Assembly (NCBI GenBank): GCA_014529385.2
Contig: CM043948.1
Coordinates: 83,301,260-83,365,259, forward strand
Length of the DNA stretch: 64,000 bases
DNA from: Adiantum capillus-veneris
Taxonomy: Eukaryota > Streptophyta > Polypodiopsida > Polypodiales > Pteridaceae
Reading direction: 5' to 3'
Numbering within the stretch: the stretch's first letter is position 1; each line of letters opens with the position of its first letter. The translations under genes were made by a program, and so were the position numbers. The notes beneath the pieces were generated by a model, which saw only the letters and a program-made list of their open reading frames with translations, did no database searches and was not told the origin of the DNA. This document shows, piece after piece, positions 24,058-34,778 of the stretch.

Positions 24058-25296
24058 GTGAGTATGATTGTTTATCTTCTTTATTTACTTGTAAAACATG
24101 CTCATTAGAGCCAGTATCACAATCTTAGTCAGCCGAGGGGTATGCTTGTGTTGTGGACCGTGGTTTGTTCAGATCACTTGGTTTAAGGGCATATGGCTTA
24201 TGTACTTGTGTGTTATAGCAGAAGCATTGTGCACAAGTATTGTAAAAGTATAATGGACATACTAGGAGTATATTGTGTGGCATTCATGAGAAATGCCAGG
24301 AATGATGCTTTCTTAGCTTTGCAAAGAGTTGAGTTTCACGTTGCATTGGTACAAGCTTTCCATTGAATAGAAAAGGTCAAGGCCCCCCTTGGACTTCAAT
24401 TTGTGTGCTATTGCTTTATTATGAAAAGTTCAAGAAAATTGTATAACACATGTAGGGAGGCATATGTGTAGGTTTGCTATGTGTACCAGATAGTAAACGT
24501 GACAAGGCCTAGCTTCAAGTGAATTACAACCTTTTTGGTTGAACTTGAAGTAGACTGCCCTTATTGAGGGGGGACTCAAAAGAGAGAGCGTGTCACGTGC
24601 ACAAGGCTCTATGTGCTACATGGACATATGACAATGATGCTTCGGAGCCAAGGTTTGTCTACTGAGCCTAAGGAATTTAGTAGCGGCAATTTTGTGAGCC
24701 GGTCATATGAATGTCCGGACAAGTCCATTAGATTAGGTTTTTGTTAGTTGGAACCCTCTTTGCATAAATGGTATGTTATGTGTTTGATGGGTGTCATTAC
24801 ATTTTGGTGGGCATTCACTTACTCCAACGTGTAGCCTAGGATAAGTTCAACGTCATGGTAAAATGGATCACTAGGGTGGGAGAGATGGAGCTCACAATGC
24901 CTAAAAACTATGCGAGTGTTCATTGTACAGCAGGTCAATTCAGCCCTTGCGCCTCCAGGTGCTTTTTTATAGAAAAGTACTCCTTGCCCTCATCATTTTA
25001 GCGCTAATCTGGAGGCCTACTTGTGTTTTTTCCAGGAGGATGAACCCATCTTGATGGTGGTGTTTTTACTCCCAATCACCTTTAGATTAGTCTTTTGCCG
25101 TAGCGTTTGCTATCAAAATATTGACCTTCCCATTTCAGCCCCATCCTTGGCCATGTGTTTAACTCAACACAGAACCACTACATGGGAACCTACTCTACCT
25201 AGCTTATCATCCTACCTCATCCATTATGTTGTGAGTCTCTTGCATCATTGCTTAGACAATTTACTCTGTGTATATGGCTATTCAAGCTGCTCTCTC
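24058..25296. other. Intronic sequence without recognised repeat
   Basis: About 1.2 kb at the 5' end of the intron. The ORF at 25021-25350 runs into the solo LTR and has no motif. Probably the remaining native intron sequence. Confidence 0.5.
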
Positions 25297-25895
25297 TGTA
25301 ACAGACTTGGACACTCCAAGTCAAGAATCAATCGCGACAGCACCAAATAACCACTTCAAAACAATTCACAAATCACAATAGATTAACACTGGCCCGGCGG
25401 AGTTCCGTGCCTAGAGATATTGGCCCCAAAGACTGGCGTCCCTTTCAATATTTCTTTTTGTATTAATCAGTTCAAAGTACAAGAGAGTGGCTCGGGTTTC
25501 ACTCTCAGACTCTGCGTCTAGATGCTTTGAGAAGTGAGGCCCTCACCACTGATTTAAAGGTTACAAGGGATGCCCAAAAGCAGAGTCCCAAAAGCTTAAA
25601 AGCAAAAGCAGATTCTCTCTCTCTATCTCAAGAGAGGGCAAATTAAAGCAATTCAACTCTCTCTCTATCTCCAAATCCTTGCATAGCAAAAAGCCAGGAG
25701 ATTTGCGTTGCCCAAAAAAACACCCAAAAAAATAAAAATAAATTTTGTTGTTTTTTTTCTTCCACCTCTGCGATTTCCGGAAATTAGGGTTTTTGGCAAA
25801 AATTAGGGTTTGCAGGAATTTTAGGGTTTTTGGCAGAAATTAGGGTTTCTACTCTTAATTTCTGTTGTCCGTAGCCACGCCATCACTTTGTGACA
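25297..25895 (-). mobile_element. Solo LTR, element 5 family
   Basis: 599 bp from TGTAACAGACTTGG to CTTTGTGACA, flanked on both sides by CTCTC (25292-25296 and 25896-25900). It aligns along its length with both LTRs of element 5 (30704-31220, 38008-38551) in the same orientation. No internal region is present, so it is a solo LTR left by LTR-LTR recombination. It carries four TTAGGGTTT boxes (25783, 25803, 25821, 25840). Confidence 0.95.
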
Positions 25896-26235
25896 CTCTC
25901 ATAATCAAATGATAAAGCTTTATGTGTTCAATATGTCTTTCTTTTGTTGGTCCCAAATTATGCACATGGTATCAAAGACCTAGGTGTTTAGGAGTTGAGA
26001 TTTGGAGCGAGCTTTTCGAGCAAGGTTTGAAGTGAGCTTTTTTCAGATATTGCTCAATTGACCAAATCGGGAAAAAAAGCTCGCTCCAAAAAGAGTTTTT
26101 GGAGTGAGCTTTTTTTTCTCTCCCTCTCTCTCTCTCTCTCTTCCTCTCTCCCCTCTCTCCCACTCCCCTTCTGTCTCCTGCTACCTCTCCCTCTCTCTCT
26201 CTCTCATGTCATATTTGACCTCCGAGGATGATAAT

Positions 26236-26240
<5 letters not shown>

Positions 26241-26312
<72 letters not shown>
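26241..26312. repeat. Compound (CT)n(AT)n microsatellite
   Basis: About 18 CT units run directly into about 18 AT units. A second tract of the same composition and order lies at 26499-26562. Confidence 0.97.
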
Positions 26313-26314
<2 letters not shown>

Positions 26315-26498
26315 CAAGAGAGAGGTAATGTCATAAAAATTAATATCTAAATCCGGTCCTCAACTGGTCTCAATTGTTCTATTTCTCTCTCTTTTCAAGT
26401 ATTGTCTATGCTAAACTAGCTAGGTGTAAATTGCTATGTTGCTTTCTTAAATCAAGTACTCTCTCTATGCTCATTAGGAACTTGTTCTTAATGAAATG
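26313..26498 (+). mobile_element. Internally deleted element 3-family LTR fragment
   Basis: Starts with the element 3 PPT and LTR head ('tttcaagagagaggtaatgtcat', then about 15 more LTR bases). It jumps directly to sequence matching the LTR distal part (compare 11318-11470: 'aatccggtcctcaactg', 'ctcattaggaa', 'aatgaaatgctc'). About 1.3 kb of LTR middle is missing. The fragment sits exactly between two (CT)n(AT)n tracts. Confidence 0.85.

Positions 26499-26562
<64 letters not shown>
26499..26562. repeat. Compound (CT)n(AT)n microsatellite, second copy
   Basis: About 14 CT units, then about 18 AT units, same arrangement as 26241-26312. Confidence 0.97.
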
Positions 26563-26564
<2 letters not shown>

Positions 26565-26574
26565 AGAAAAACGA

Positions 26575-26731
26575 GGGGGATGGGGCTTTGGGGGGGGGCT
26601 GCGCAGGAGGCAGCAAAGCGCGACCGGGGGGGGGGGGTTTGTAGACAGCGCGATGGGGGGAGGGGTTGTAGAGGAAGCGCGGAGGGGGGGGCCGGGGTTG
26701 TAGGGGCAGCGCAAGGGGGGGGGAGGCGGGG

Positions 26732-26736
<5 letters not shown>
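26575..26736. repeat. Poly-G-rich imperfect tandem repeat
   Basis: Four runs of 6-13 G separated by variants of 'ttgtag(a)gg(c)agcgcga', a loose unit of about 35-45 bases. Several G-runs within 160 bases could form G-quadruplexes on the + strand. Long ORFs in all frames here are composition artefacts. Confidence 0.85.

Positions 26737-26792
<56 letters not shown>
26737..26792. repeat. (GA)n microsatellite
   Basis: About 28 GA units directly following the poly-G repeat. Confidence 0.97.
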
Positions 26793-26794
<2 letters not shown>

Positions 26795-26796
26795 AC

Positions 26797-27240
26797 ACAT
26801 CCACGCCTAGATGCACTAGCCCCAAAGACTAGCGTCCCTTCTCAGTATTTCTTTACTATTATGCTTCAAAAAGTATACAAAGTTTGAGGGTGGGGTTCTC
26901 TATTTGGCGATGCTCCCAAGCAGATCTGCCCAAGAGATGAGGTCCTATCACTCTTATAAAGGCCCCTAGCCGAGTCATAAGCAGTTACATGAAAAGCTAT
27001 ACTTCTAAAAGTTCCAATTCCCAAAATCATGCACCATTTAAGCTTTCCGTAAAACATGGGGCATCCGTACAATGCCATGTGTCACCTCCGCGAATCCCGG
27101 GCCAGTGTACGGCACTGCCACGTGTCAATCCTTACGCAATTGAGTGGGTCCTATATATATATATATATATAAAATACTCGAGCTTGCGCGACTCGCCTAT
27201 TGCGAGTCTCGCTCGCTCTTATTAACAAGGTCGACACAAT
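26797..27240 (-). mobile_element. LTR-like fragment, unassigned family
   Basis: Contains the shared box 'cccaaagactagcgtccctt...agtatttcttt' (26821-26854), placed as in the LTRs of element 5. On the minus strand a TATA-like 'ctttataagag' lies upstream of it (about 26950-26962). Edges and TSD were not found. The rest does not match the element 5 LTR, so it is a different family or very diverged. A (TA)n lies at about 27153-27172. Confidence 0.5.
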
Positions 27241-28040
27241 CATCTGAAAAGGCATGGTGGGATTACGTCTTGCACAAGCTCGTATTAGCAGACGCTCATT
27301 GCTGACTGCTACGCAATCATTACCACAGTCATTTGAAAAGGCATGGTGGGATTATCGAAGCTCTCTTCAATTACTAATGTGAATTGACTTTAAAGGTTAA
27401 ACGCAAATGCTTCAACTCTTGTACTTCAAGAGAAAATACCAATTGATTGAATATGTTCATATGCGTAGCCGATTTTGAATGCAATGTGTTGTTTGCATGC
27501 AAAGTTTGGGATTTAATGATGGGTTTATGATTGGGTGGGTGATTACATGTCTATCATGACTTTTGAGGTCACAGACATTGTATGAGCGATCGGGTCTTCA
27601 TGTTTATGCCTTTGGACTATCGATAAGTATGTGTGGATATACTTTCATCCGTTATAGCGCATTAGTTTGATCTCCAATCATGCGATACAATCTCTGCTAC
27701 GATTTGCTCCATTTTGCTACGGGGTATGTGGAAGGATTGGTGTGCTCATTTATTGTTGGGATTGTTCCTATGCCGTTATAACTTCTTCTTTAAAAAACAA
27801 AAACTCTCTCTCTCTCTCTAATCTAGTATCGGAGTTTCCTCTAGAACGACAATAGGTCTTGAATATCAATTCGATCTATGGTCGGTCGCAAGCCATAGTA
27901 GATTAGTTATCCAAGTGTTCTCTTGAGTACAAGTCTTGGATTCAAAATTACACAAGTAGATCATTTAGGTCTCTTGGGATTAATTCTATAACTCTTTATA
28001 AAAAAGAAATAAAGTATTTAAGGAAATTTTAAGAAATGAC
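27241..28040. other. Intronic sequence with a short direct repeat
   Basis: A repeat of about 27 bases ('tgaaaaggcatggtgggatta' core) occurs at 27243-27267 and 27331-27357, about 90 bases apart. Otherwise nothing recognised. Confidence 0.5.
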
Positions 28041-28985
28041 AGCTCTTCATTGGGCAAAGTGATAAGTAAGTGCAAGCCTAACTGCTTGTAGAAGTAGATG
28101 AGTTCAAGAGGCATATGAAGTGGCTGCTGCGTGCTGCAAATTAAAGTGCGAGTCACATGAGTTCTGGGATGTTGTGTGTTATGAGTGTGAGAGCAACGAC
28201 GTGTTATGCGTTCCGGCTAAAGGTAGGAGGACTTGAAGGAGGCAAAGCATACTGTTGCTAGTGGGGTTATGTATGGAGAGTCTCTCAAGCTACTGCGGGC
28301 ATGAGAAAGGGCGCTCCTATTTGTGTCACAAAGTGATGACGTGGCATGACTTAAAGGACAGACTCTAAAGAGGGGTCAGAGCCCTACTGAAAGACGTAGA
28401 AGAAGTTGTACCAACTTGCAAAACCGATCCGAGAAGCAAAAAATGGAAGGACATCCAAACTTATAAGTTGTGTCAACTTATGGCATCTTGTCCGATGGGG
28501 CCAAAGGGACTAAAGGCTAATTAAAGGGTTGATGATGTGGCAGCAGCATAGACTTGCAAATTGCGCTGCTAACGTGGCTGATTGTACGGACCTTTGCGAA
28601 TTGCGCTGTTGATGTGGCACTTGTACGGATTTTTGCGATTTGCGTTGGCAGCCCTAGCGGTAGCTTTTGTGACCTAAATGCTTTTAGACTTGAAGCTTTT
28701 CATGTATACTACTTTTGGAAGGTCTAGGGCCTATAAATAAAGTGCAAGGGCCTCGATTTGAGGCAGATATGTTTGGGAGCACTGCTATGACGAGGACCCT
28801 CGGACATTGTACTTTGAGAAGCATTAATAATAAAGAAATACTAAAAGGGTGCCAATCTTTGGGGCCAATCTCTCTGTGCACGGAACTATGCCGTGCCGTG
28901 TCGTCTCTCTCTCAGTTTTGTTCAGTTCTTTCAATTTGCTCTCATGTGTTGTGGTAGATTCTCAACTTGGAGCAAGTCTATTACA
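28041..28985 (+). mobile_element. LTR (plus orientation) with PBS, start uncertain
   Basis: The end is clear: TCTATTACA at 28985 followed by a PBS 'tggtattagagctc' at 28987. A TATA box 'cctataaataaa' lies at 28731-28742, and AATAAA at 28829-28834 is followed by 'gggtgccaatctttggggcc' (28848-28867), the shared post-AATAAA box. The left edge is not determined; 28041 is a guess from the change in composition. The adjoining leader and short ORF mark it as a 5' LTR of a truncated element. Confidence 0.6.
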
Positions 28986-29016
28986 ATGGTATTAGAGCTC
29001 AATCGATTCTTCCTCT

Positions 29017-29205
29017 ATGAAGGATCCGATCCCTTTACTCAGAGCACACATGGATTCAATCGAAGAATCCCGCCAGCAGGAAACTGTGGCACCCGACCAC
29101 TATAACCGGCCTGTACAACGTAGAGGGCGGTATTATTCCAATTACCTGGTAACTTTACACAGAGCACTGAGAAGGAAAGAGAACACAGTTGTGTCCAGCG
29201 ATTAG
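29017..29205 (+). pseudogene. Short gag-like start of truncated LTR element
   Basis: A 62-codon frame beginning MKDPIPLLRAHMDSIEESRQ, 32 bases after the LTR/PBS junction at 28985, where gag normally starts. It ends in a stop at 29203-29205. After that the sequence changes to a minus-oriented LTR fragment, so the element is truncated. No zinc knuckle or other gag motif is left; the identification rests on position. Confidence 0.4.
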
Positions 29206-29239
29206 AATGTCACTGCGCACATGAGACCGACACCCTGTA

Positions 29240-29841
29240 GGCCCCAAAGACTGGCGCCCCTTTTGGTATATCAATTTAAGGTAGATGATCTGACCACTTA
29301 GTACAAGCTTTCACAAAGCTGTCCAAGGGCTGAAAACGCAGGTTTTCGACCTGATTTCGGCAGCATAACGACGCAAAAACCCCTGCAGGTCAAAAGTACC
29401 TGTCTAGGGCGGATTACCTCGCTATCTGGAAGCTTTCTGGTGAGCTGTCACAGAAATTCAGCAGGCTGTAATTCTTTGTTTTTCACTAGCGGGTGCCCAA
29501 AAGCCTGTACACGCATCCCAAGGCTCTCACGAGGCTCCCCTAGTGTTCCCTTGTAGTTTAGGTGCGAAGCCCTAAACCTGCAGAAAAACACAGCAGGTTG
29601 TAATTCCATGTTTTGGATTGTTTTTAGCGGAGGCGTGTCCCAAGGGCTCCCGCACACGATGGGGCAGTTCCCCTGTGAATTGGACGAGTTTTCACTCGAA
29701 AAAACTCTCCAAACTCGCAATCTTTCGCGATGGAACTGTGCGTCCCTGTGGGGGATTAGCAATTAGCTAATCCGGTTCCTGTTCAGAAGGCTCTTGCCTT
29801 GGCAAACACGCATAAACCCCTAGTACTGTACATATTCATAT
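29240..29841 (-). mobile_element. LTR-like fragment related to the solo LTR at 33301-34778
   Basis: Read on the minus strand it shares ordered phrases with 33301-34778: 'ggattagcta', 'aattacagcctgctg' and 'tgcaggtttagggtt', then the box 'aaaggggcgccagtctttggggcc' (ending at 29240). The right edge abuts the LINE at 29842, within the codons for the RT catalytic motif. TSD not resolved. Confidence 0.6.
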
Positions 29842-30703
29842 GAGTAGCCCATCTAGTGGGGCATTACCATATGTGCCGAATCCATGTCCCTTCTAGTTGA
29901 GCCCTCGTCTCCTTGACGCTCTACATAGTCCGAAAACTCGTCCACATACATCCCAAAAAGAGTCGGGGATAGGGGGCATCCTTGCTTTACTCCAATAGTT
30001 GAGTGGACCATGTCAGACATTCCCTCAGTGGTGCGTACCCGCCCCATCATTGTCTTGTATAGAGCAAGAATACCCCATATCAGCTCTGTAGGCACACCCA
30101 TGTCCTGTAGACTGTAGTTTGCGTATAAGTCTAGCTCTTGGCCCTGTGTCAAAAGCTTTGCGGAAATCCACAAAGCTACAATAGATTCTCTTGCCATGGT
30201 GTCAAAATTTGGTCAAGAGTCGAGAATGCTCTTATGCCCTCTTGCTCTGCCCATCTACTCAGCTCCTGCTCAAGAATGGATGCATACAACCTAGTTAATG
30301 TGTGACCAACCATGATGGTGCGATAATTCCCGAGAATCAGGGGATCTCCCGACTTGAAAATAGGCACAATCGTAGACATACTCCAAGTCTTCGGGAAGCC
30401 TTCATACATGGCTCGATTAAACATCATAGCCAGGAGCTCTGCAAGCATATCTCTGGCATGGATGAAGTGCTCTGCTACCAGACCATCATGATCCTGTGCT
30501 CTCCTTGTTTTCATCCTGTCAATGGCTTTCTTTACCCTCTCGGCAGTAAAGAAAGAACATGTCTCTGGGCATGTCTCTAGCGGGTCCGATGAAGGTGGTT
30601 GACCTAATGCTGTGTAGAGAGATGTGGCATATTCCCCCCATATCTCAGTGGAGGTGGCCATTGGTGGTGGTGAATGTGGTGGTGGTGAATGCTCGTGGGA
30701 TAG
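29842..30703 (-). pseudogene. LINE reverse transcriptase (ORF2), truncated at the active site
   Basis: On the minus strand, 30176-30703 carries the RT start: VKKAIDRMKTRRAQDHDGL, STIVPIFKSGDP and NYRTIMVGHTLTRLYA. After a small shift, 29853-30197 gives ALYKTMMGRV and GVKQGCPLSPTLFGMYVDE, the conserved LINE block before the catalytic Tyr-Ala-Asp-Asp. The sequence ends after DGLLI, just where the catalytic motif should come, at the junction with an LTR fragment. The upstream side is cut at 30704 by element 5 and resumes at 38552. Confidence 0.88.
30699..30703. repeat. Target-site duplication GATAG (left copy)
   Basis: GATAG before TGTAACAG. The second copy is at 38552-38556. Confidence 0.95.
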
Positions 30704-31220
30704 TGTAACAGACTTGGACACTCCAAGTCAAGAATCAACCGCGACATCACCAAATAACCACTTCAAAACAAGTCACAGATCACAATAGATGTACACTGGC
30801 CTGGCGGAGTTTCGTGCCTAGAGTAATTGGCCCCAAAGACTGGCGCCCCTTTCGGTATTTCTTTTTGTATTAATCAATCATCAAAGTACAAGAGAGCGGT
30901 TAGGGTTTCACTCTCAGACTCTGCGTCCAGATGCTCTGAGAAGTGAGGCCCTCACCATGAATTTAAAGATTACAGGGGATGCCCAAAAGCAGAGCCCCAA
31001 AAGCTTCAAATCAAAAGCAATTGCTCTCTCTCTTCCACAGAGAGTCAAAACTTGAAAGCTAAAGCATTCTCTCTCTCTTTCTCATTAAGTAGAGAAAAAG
31101 CGAAATTTGCGTCGCTCATCATTTTTTATTTATTTTTTAATAGCCTCCGCGATTTCCAGACATTAGGGTTTGCAGGAATTTTAGGGTTTCTGCTGTCCGC
31201 CACGTCATCACTTTGTGACA
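30704..31220 (-). repeat. Element 5 3' LTR
   Basis: 517 bp, same sequence family as 38008-38551 and 25297-25895. Two TTAGGGTTT boxes at 31163 and 31181. The shared box GGCCCCAAAGACTGGCG is at 30829-30845. Confidence 0.95.
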
Positions 31221-31806
31221 TACCCCCCTCTTGAAAACATTGTAATCGACTGCGATTACGCCTACAAAACCGACAAAAGCCATAAACGGTCTTAGCAGAC
31301 ACTGACTGTTAGTACCTACGTACTAGGAACACACATCTAGCACATGTACAAAATCGACAGTTACATCACACGACATCACCAGACATCACATGACATTCAA
31401 CATTCATTCGGATCTTAGACCATGATTTATCGGCAATGTAGCTAGCAATCATATCTAGGTCTAATCGGAACCTCATCGATGTCCGATTGACTAACCCCTA
31501 TTGCAACCATGTCTATTCGAGATCAATCAGACCAAAATGCTGCAGTCATTTCGTCTATCAGTTCCTGCACTCACAAGAAGTCAAGAACAAATCAGTATCA
31601 TTATCAGGAATTCCATTTCATAAAGTCATCCAGCAGAATACTGTCAGCTCTCAGTATCCTTGAAGCTCAAAGAGACATCAGTGACTTTAGTATCAAAATC
31701 AAGGCATCTGTTGACAAAGGAGCGGAGTAACTCCCCTCTTGTGCATCCCACTGCACCAGATCTTCGGCCAAGCTGAGTTTCTGGGTTCCGTTTGGAGTAG
31801 ACTATG

Positions 31807-33295
31807 CTAAACCAAAACATTGAGGTAAAGTTTCACAATCCGAGGAGCATCTGCTAGGTCCTCCTCCTCCATCCACTTCGCATCAAATGCAGGAAAGTTC
31901 TTGAATTTAACCAAGAACCGCCTTCGGACTTTACCTTTCTTCGTATCGTTATGTGCAAAAATCTGTTCAGGAACAAGGATCTCCTCGTTTTCTTCCACTT
32001 CGGGTTGCTCATCAGGCTCCCCATCATCAGGCACATCACCCTTAACAGGGTTCAAGAGACTCACATGCAATGCATTATGAATCCTCCAAGTATCTGGCAG
32101 TTCCAATCGGAAGGAGACATCATTTATCTTGTCAGTGATCTGGAAAGGTCCGTAGTATCACATACTAAGCTTTGGAAAAAGCCTCTCCTTTCCCTTTTTC
32201 TTTCGTAGGCGTGCCTTCTCAAAAGTAAGAGCACCCAATCATCCTCCTTCAATTTCAAGTCGCGACGATGGCGATCCGCTGCCTTTTTTTGTCGTTCTTG
32301 AGACTCTTGCAAAGGCTCGCGAACCTTGGCAAAAGCCGTATCCAAATCTCGCGAATATTCATCCGCTTCAAATATCTAATCTGTCGTGCTCAGGAAGGAT
32401 GGAACCTTCGCAGCACTTTCAACAATCTTACATGGCGTCTTCCCCGTCGAAGAGTGTATCGTGTTATTGTAGGCAAATTCCACCAAAGGTAAGTTCTTTT
32501 TCCATTGAGTCTTCTGATCCGAGATACAAGACTTCAATAAATCTAAAATCACTGAATTGGCAATCTCAAATTGCCCGTCAGTCTGCAAGTGGAACGATGA
32601 TGAGAACTGCAACTGCGTGCCAATGTTCTCCCAAATTGCCTTCCAAAACAAACTCATAAATCTGGGGTCTCTGTCAGAGACAATCGTCTCAGACGTGCCA
32701 TGTAATTGGAAAATCATCGTGATCTTTCTGTGTTCTCGGGAGATCAAAAATGAAATCCATTGCAATACTTTTCCAGGGGTGGGTGGGTATGGGTAAAGGC
32801 TGTAACAATCCCTGTGCCTTATGCCTGTCAAACTTGACCTTCTGGCATACCAAGCAACTGCGCACAAACTCTTCCACATCCTTTTTGAGTCTCGGCCCAA
32901 AGAAGTATCTCTCTACCCCTTTCATGGTGGTAGCAATGCCGCGGTGAGGTGACCCGTAAAAGGTGGATAGTGGCATTCAGTCATAACCTTATCCCTCAAC
33001 GGCTGTGTAACGCACAACATAGTCTTTTTCATCAAGTAGCCTTCCCGAAGGGAGTATCCAGCTATTGTCTCCCCATCCCGTATCTGTGTGAAAATATCAG
33101 CAAAATCTGTATCTGTGGCATACTGATCGACCATATCCTCGAAGCTCCTATGATGTATCGCGGAAATAGCCAGAACCAATGGTTTCCGAGACAAAGTATC
33201 TGCCACCACATTCTTCTGTCCCTCACATGGACAATCTGGAAGTGGAACTGTGACAAGAGGTTCGCCCATCGCATCTGCTTTTCCGAAAGCTGCTT
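31807..33295 (-). pseudogene. Element 5 RNase H end, integrase and chromodomain
   Basis: From the right: MRWANLLSQFHFQIVHV and NVVADTLSRKP (end of RNase H, about 33180-33290). The integrase N-terminal zinc region is at 32800-32976 (CLVCQKVKFDRHK). The core has DFIFDLPR, VSDRDPRFM and TDGQFEIANS (catalytic D, D, E; about 32500-32760), with a frame change near 32700. The tail has IHNALHVSLLNP, and a chromodomain at 31807-32106 has RRFLVKFKNFPAFDAKWME. Functional residues are mostly present but spread over several frames. Confidence 0.88.
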
Positions 33296-33300
33296 CTGTG
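33296..33300. repeat. Target-site duplication CTGTG (left copy)
   Basis: CTGTG before TGTCACCAG; second copy at 34779-34783. Removing 33301-34778 and one copy rejoins the RNase H codons of element 5. Confidence 0.92.
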
Positions 33301-34778
33301 TGTCACCAGCATGTGACTACTATCTATCCTTTTTGTTGATTTCTTTCTTATTATCTATTTACTTTCACTTTTTGGAAACACCCCTTGGGAAATCTAACTG
33401 CCCTGCATTGCATAGCTAGTGTGGAACTGTCCAGAGGGAGTCCAGGCCTGAGGGCAAGAGAGCACTAAGGTTGGACAAGGACTATGGTTAGCCAAGTGGG
33501 GTCATTGACTAGCCAAAGTGGAATCCTTTGCTACAGAGACTACATTTCAGTTCTGGATGTGGCCGCAGTGTACAAAGAGGGTTGGATGACCTAGAAAGAT
33601 ACAATGGCAGCATCTCCTAAAATTTAGGGAACTGCTATTTTGGGACCTGAAAATGTCTTCGCGTCATTACTTGCAGTTTGACATGGGGATCATTTTGTTA
33701 CTCTGTGGCCAAGTCAACAGAGGCTGCAGGTGAGATATTTTTAGACCCGAGGGTCTAAAGCGGGAAAATGCATAAATGAGTGACACTTGGCACTATGAGG
33801 CCAGTTTACTACTTATAGAGAAGGCAAAAACGTGATTTATAGCTGGGAGGCTCATTTTGCAAGTTTCTGTCACAGGTTAAGAGCTATGGAGTGCTTGCTT
33901 TCCCTCTTATGCACAGTGTGGTGCCAAGAGTGATGCCCTGCACGCTACGCACTGCCCTCTCTCTCCCCTTTGGCAGTATGTTATGCCCCTCTAGTGGGCT
34001 CTTCATTTGACCAATGTACAGTTGTGTGGGTTCATGCGCGATTGCCGAGGCAAGAGCCTCTTGCACAGGTACTGGATTAGCTAGCGGCTAATCCCCCCGC
34101 AGGTACAGGTGAATTCGGAGAGGTTTCACGCCAGAAATCTCGTCCGATTCAAAGGGCAAGTAGCCCTACAGGTGCGGGAGCTCGAGGACTTGCTACGGAT
34201 GCGACCGGCACGCGAAACGGAGCCCGAAACAGTGAATTACAGCCTGCTGTGTATTTTTGCAGGTTTAGGGTTTTGGCCATAAACGGACCCTAATACCCCC
34301 AGGAGGTTCAGGGACGCAAGGGGACCGCTGTACAGGTGATCTGGCGCATTTTCAGGGCTGAAAACAGAGAATTCAGCGTGCTGCAGATTCTCGCCAGGTT
34401 TTGCAAAGTGCCCGTATGCGTTGGGAAAGTCATTTAATGCGTGGGAATACTGACTGTGAAGGGTTCTGGTACAGTTATGCTGTCGAAATCGGGCTGGAAC
34501 AGTGGAAATTCAGCCGAGTTTGTGCGGGGCAGCTTGTAGGGAACCACAGCGTTTATTCCCTCTTTTGAACAATAAAGAAATACCGAAAGGGGCGCCTAAG
34601 TTAGGGGCCAATCTGGTGTCCGTCTACTCATACAGGTGCAATCTAGCAGCCTGTATCCCTCTCCCCTTTGTTGTGTCTTGAAAGTACAGGTAAAATAGAC
34701 GACTAATAATGGGTGAAAGCTAAATCAAGGTTTGAAGTAAAGTCTACCGCCCTTTTTAGATTGAACAGGCCGGTTTCA
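33301..34778 (+). mobile_element. Solo LTR inserted in element 5 RNase H
   Basis: 1,478 bp from TGTCACCAG to GGTTTCA, with TG...CA ends and CTGTG duplications. In plus orientation it has AATAAA at 34571-34576, followed by 'aataccgaaaggggcgcc' and 'ggggcca'. No coding domains were recognised, and no second LTR, PBS or PPT is present. The ORF at 33884-34066 has no motif. Sequence related to it, in reverse, occurs at 29240-29841. Confidence 0.88.

Noticed and set aside
25783-25848. Interstitial telomere repeat
   Set aside because: The TTAGGGTTT units are spaced by unrelated bases and lie inside an LTR present in three copies; not a telomere array.
26406-26825. Long overlapping ORFs on both strands over the CT/AT/GA and poly-G tracts
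   Set aside because: They translate microsatellites into Ser-Leu, Tyr-Ile and Arg-Glu runs, open in all frames by composition; no protein evidence.
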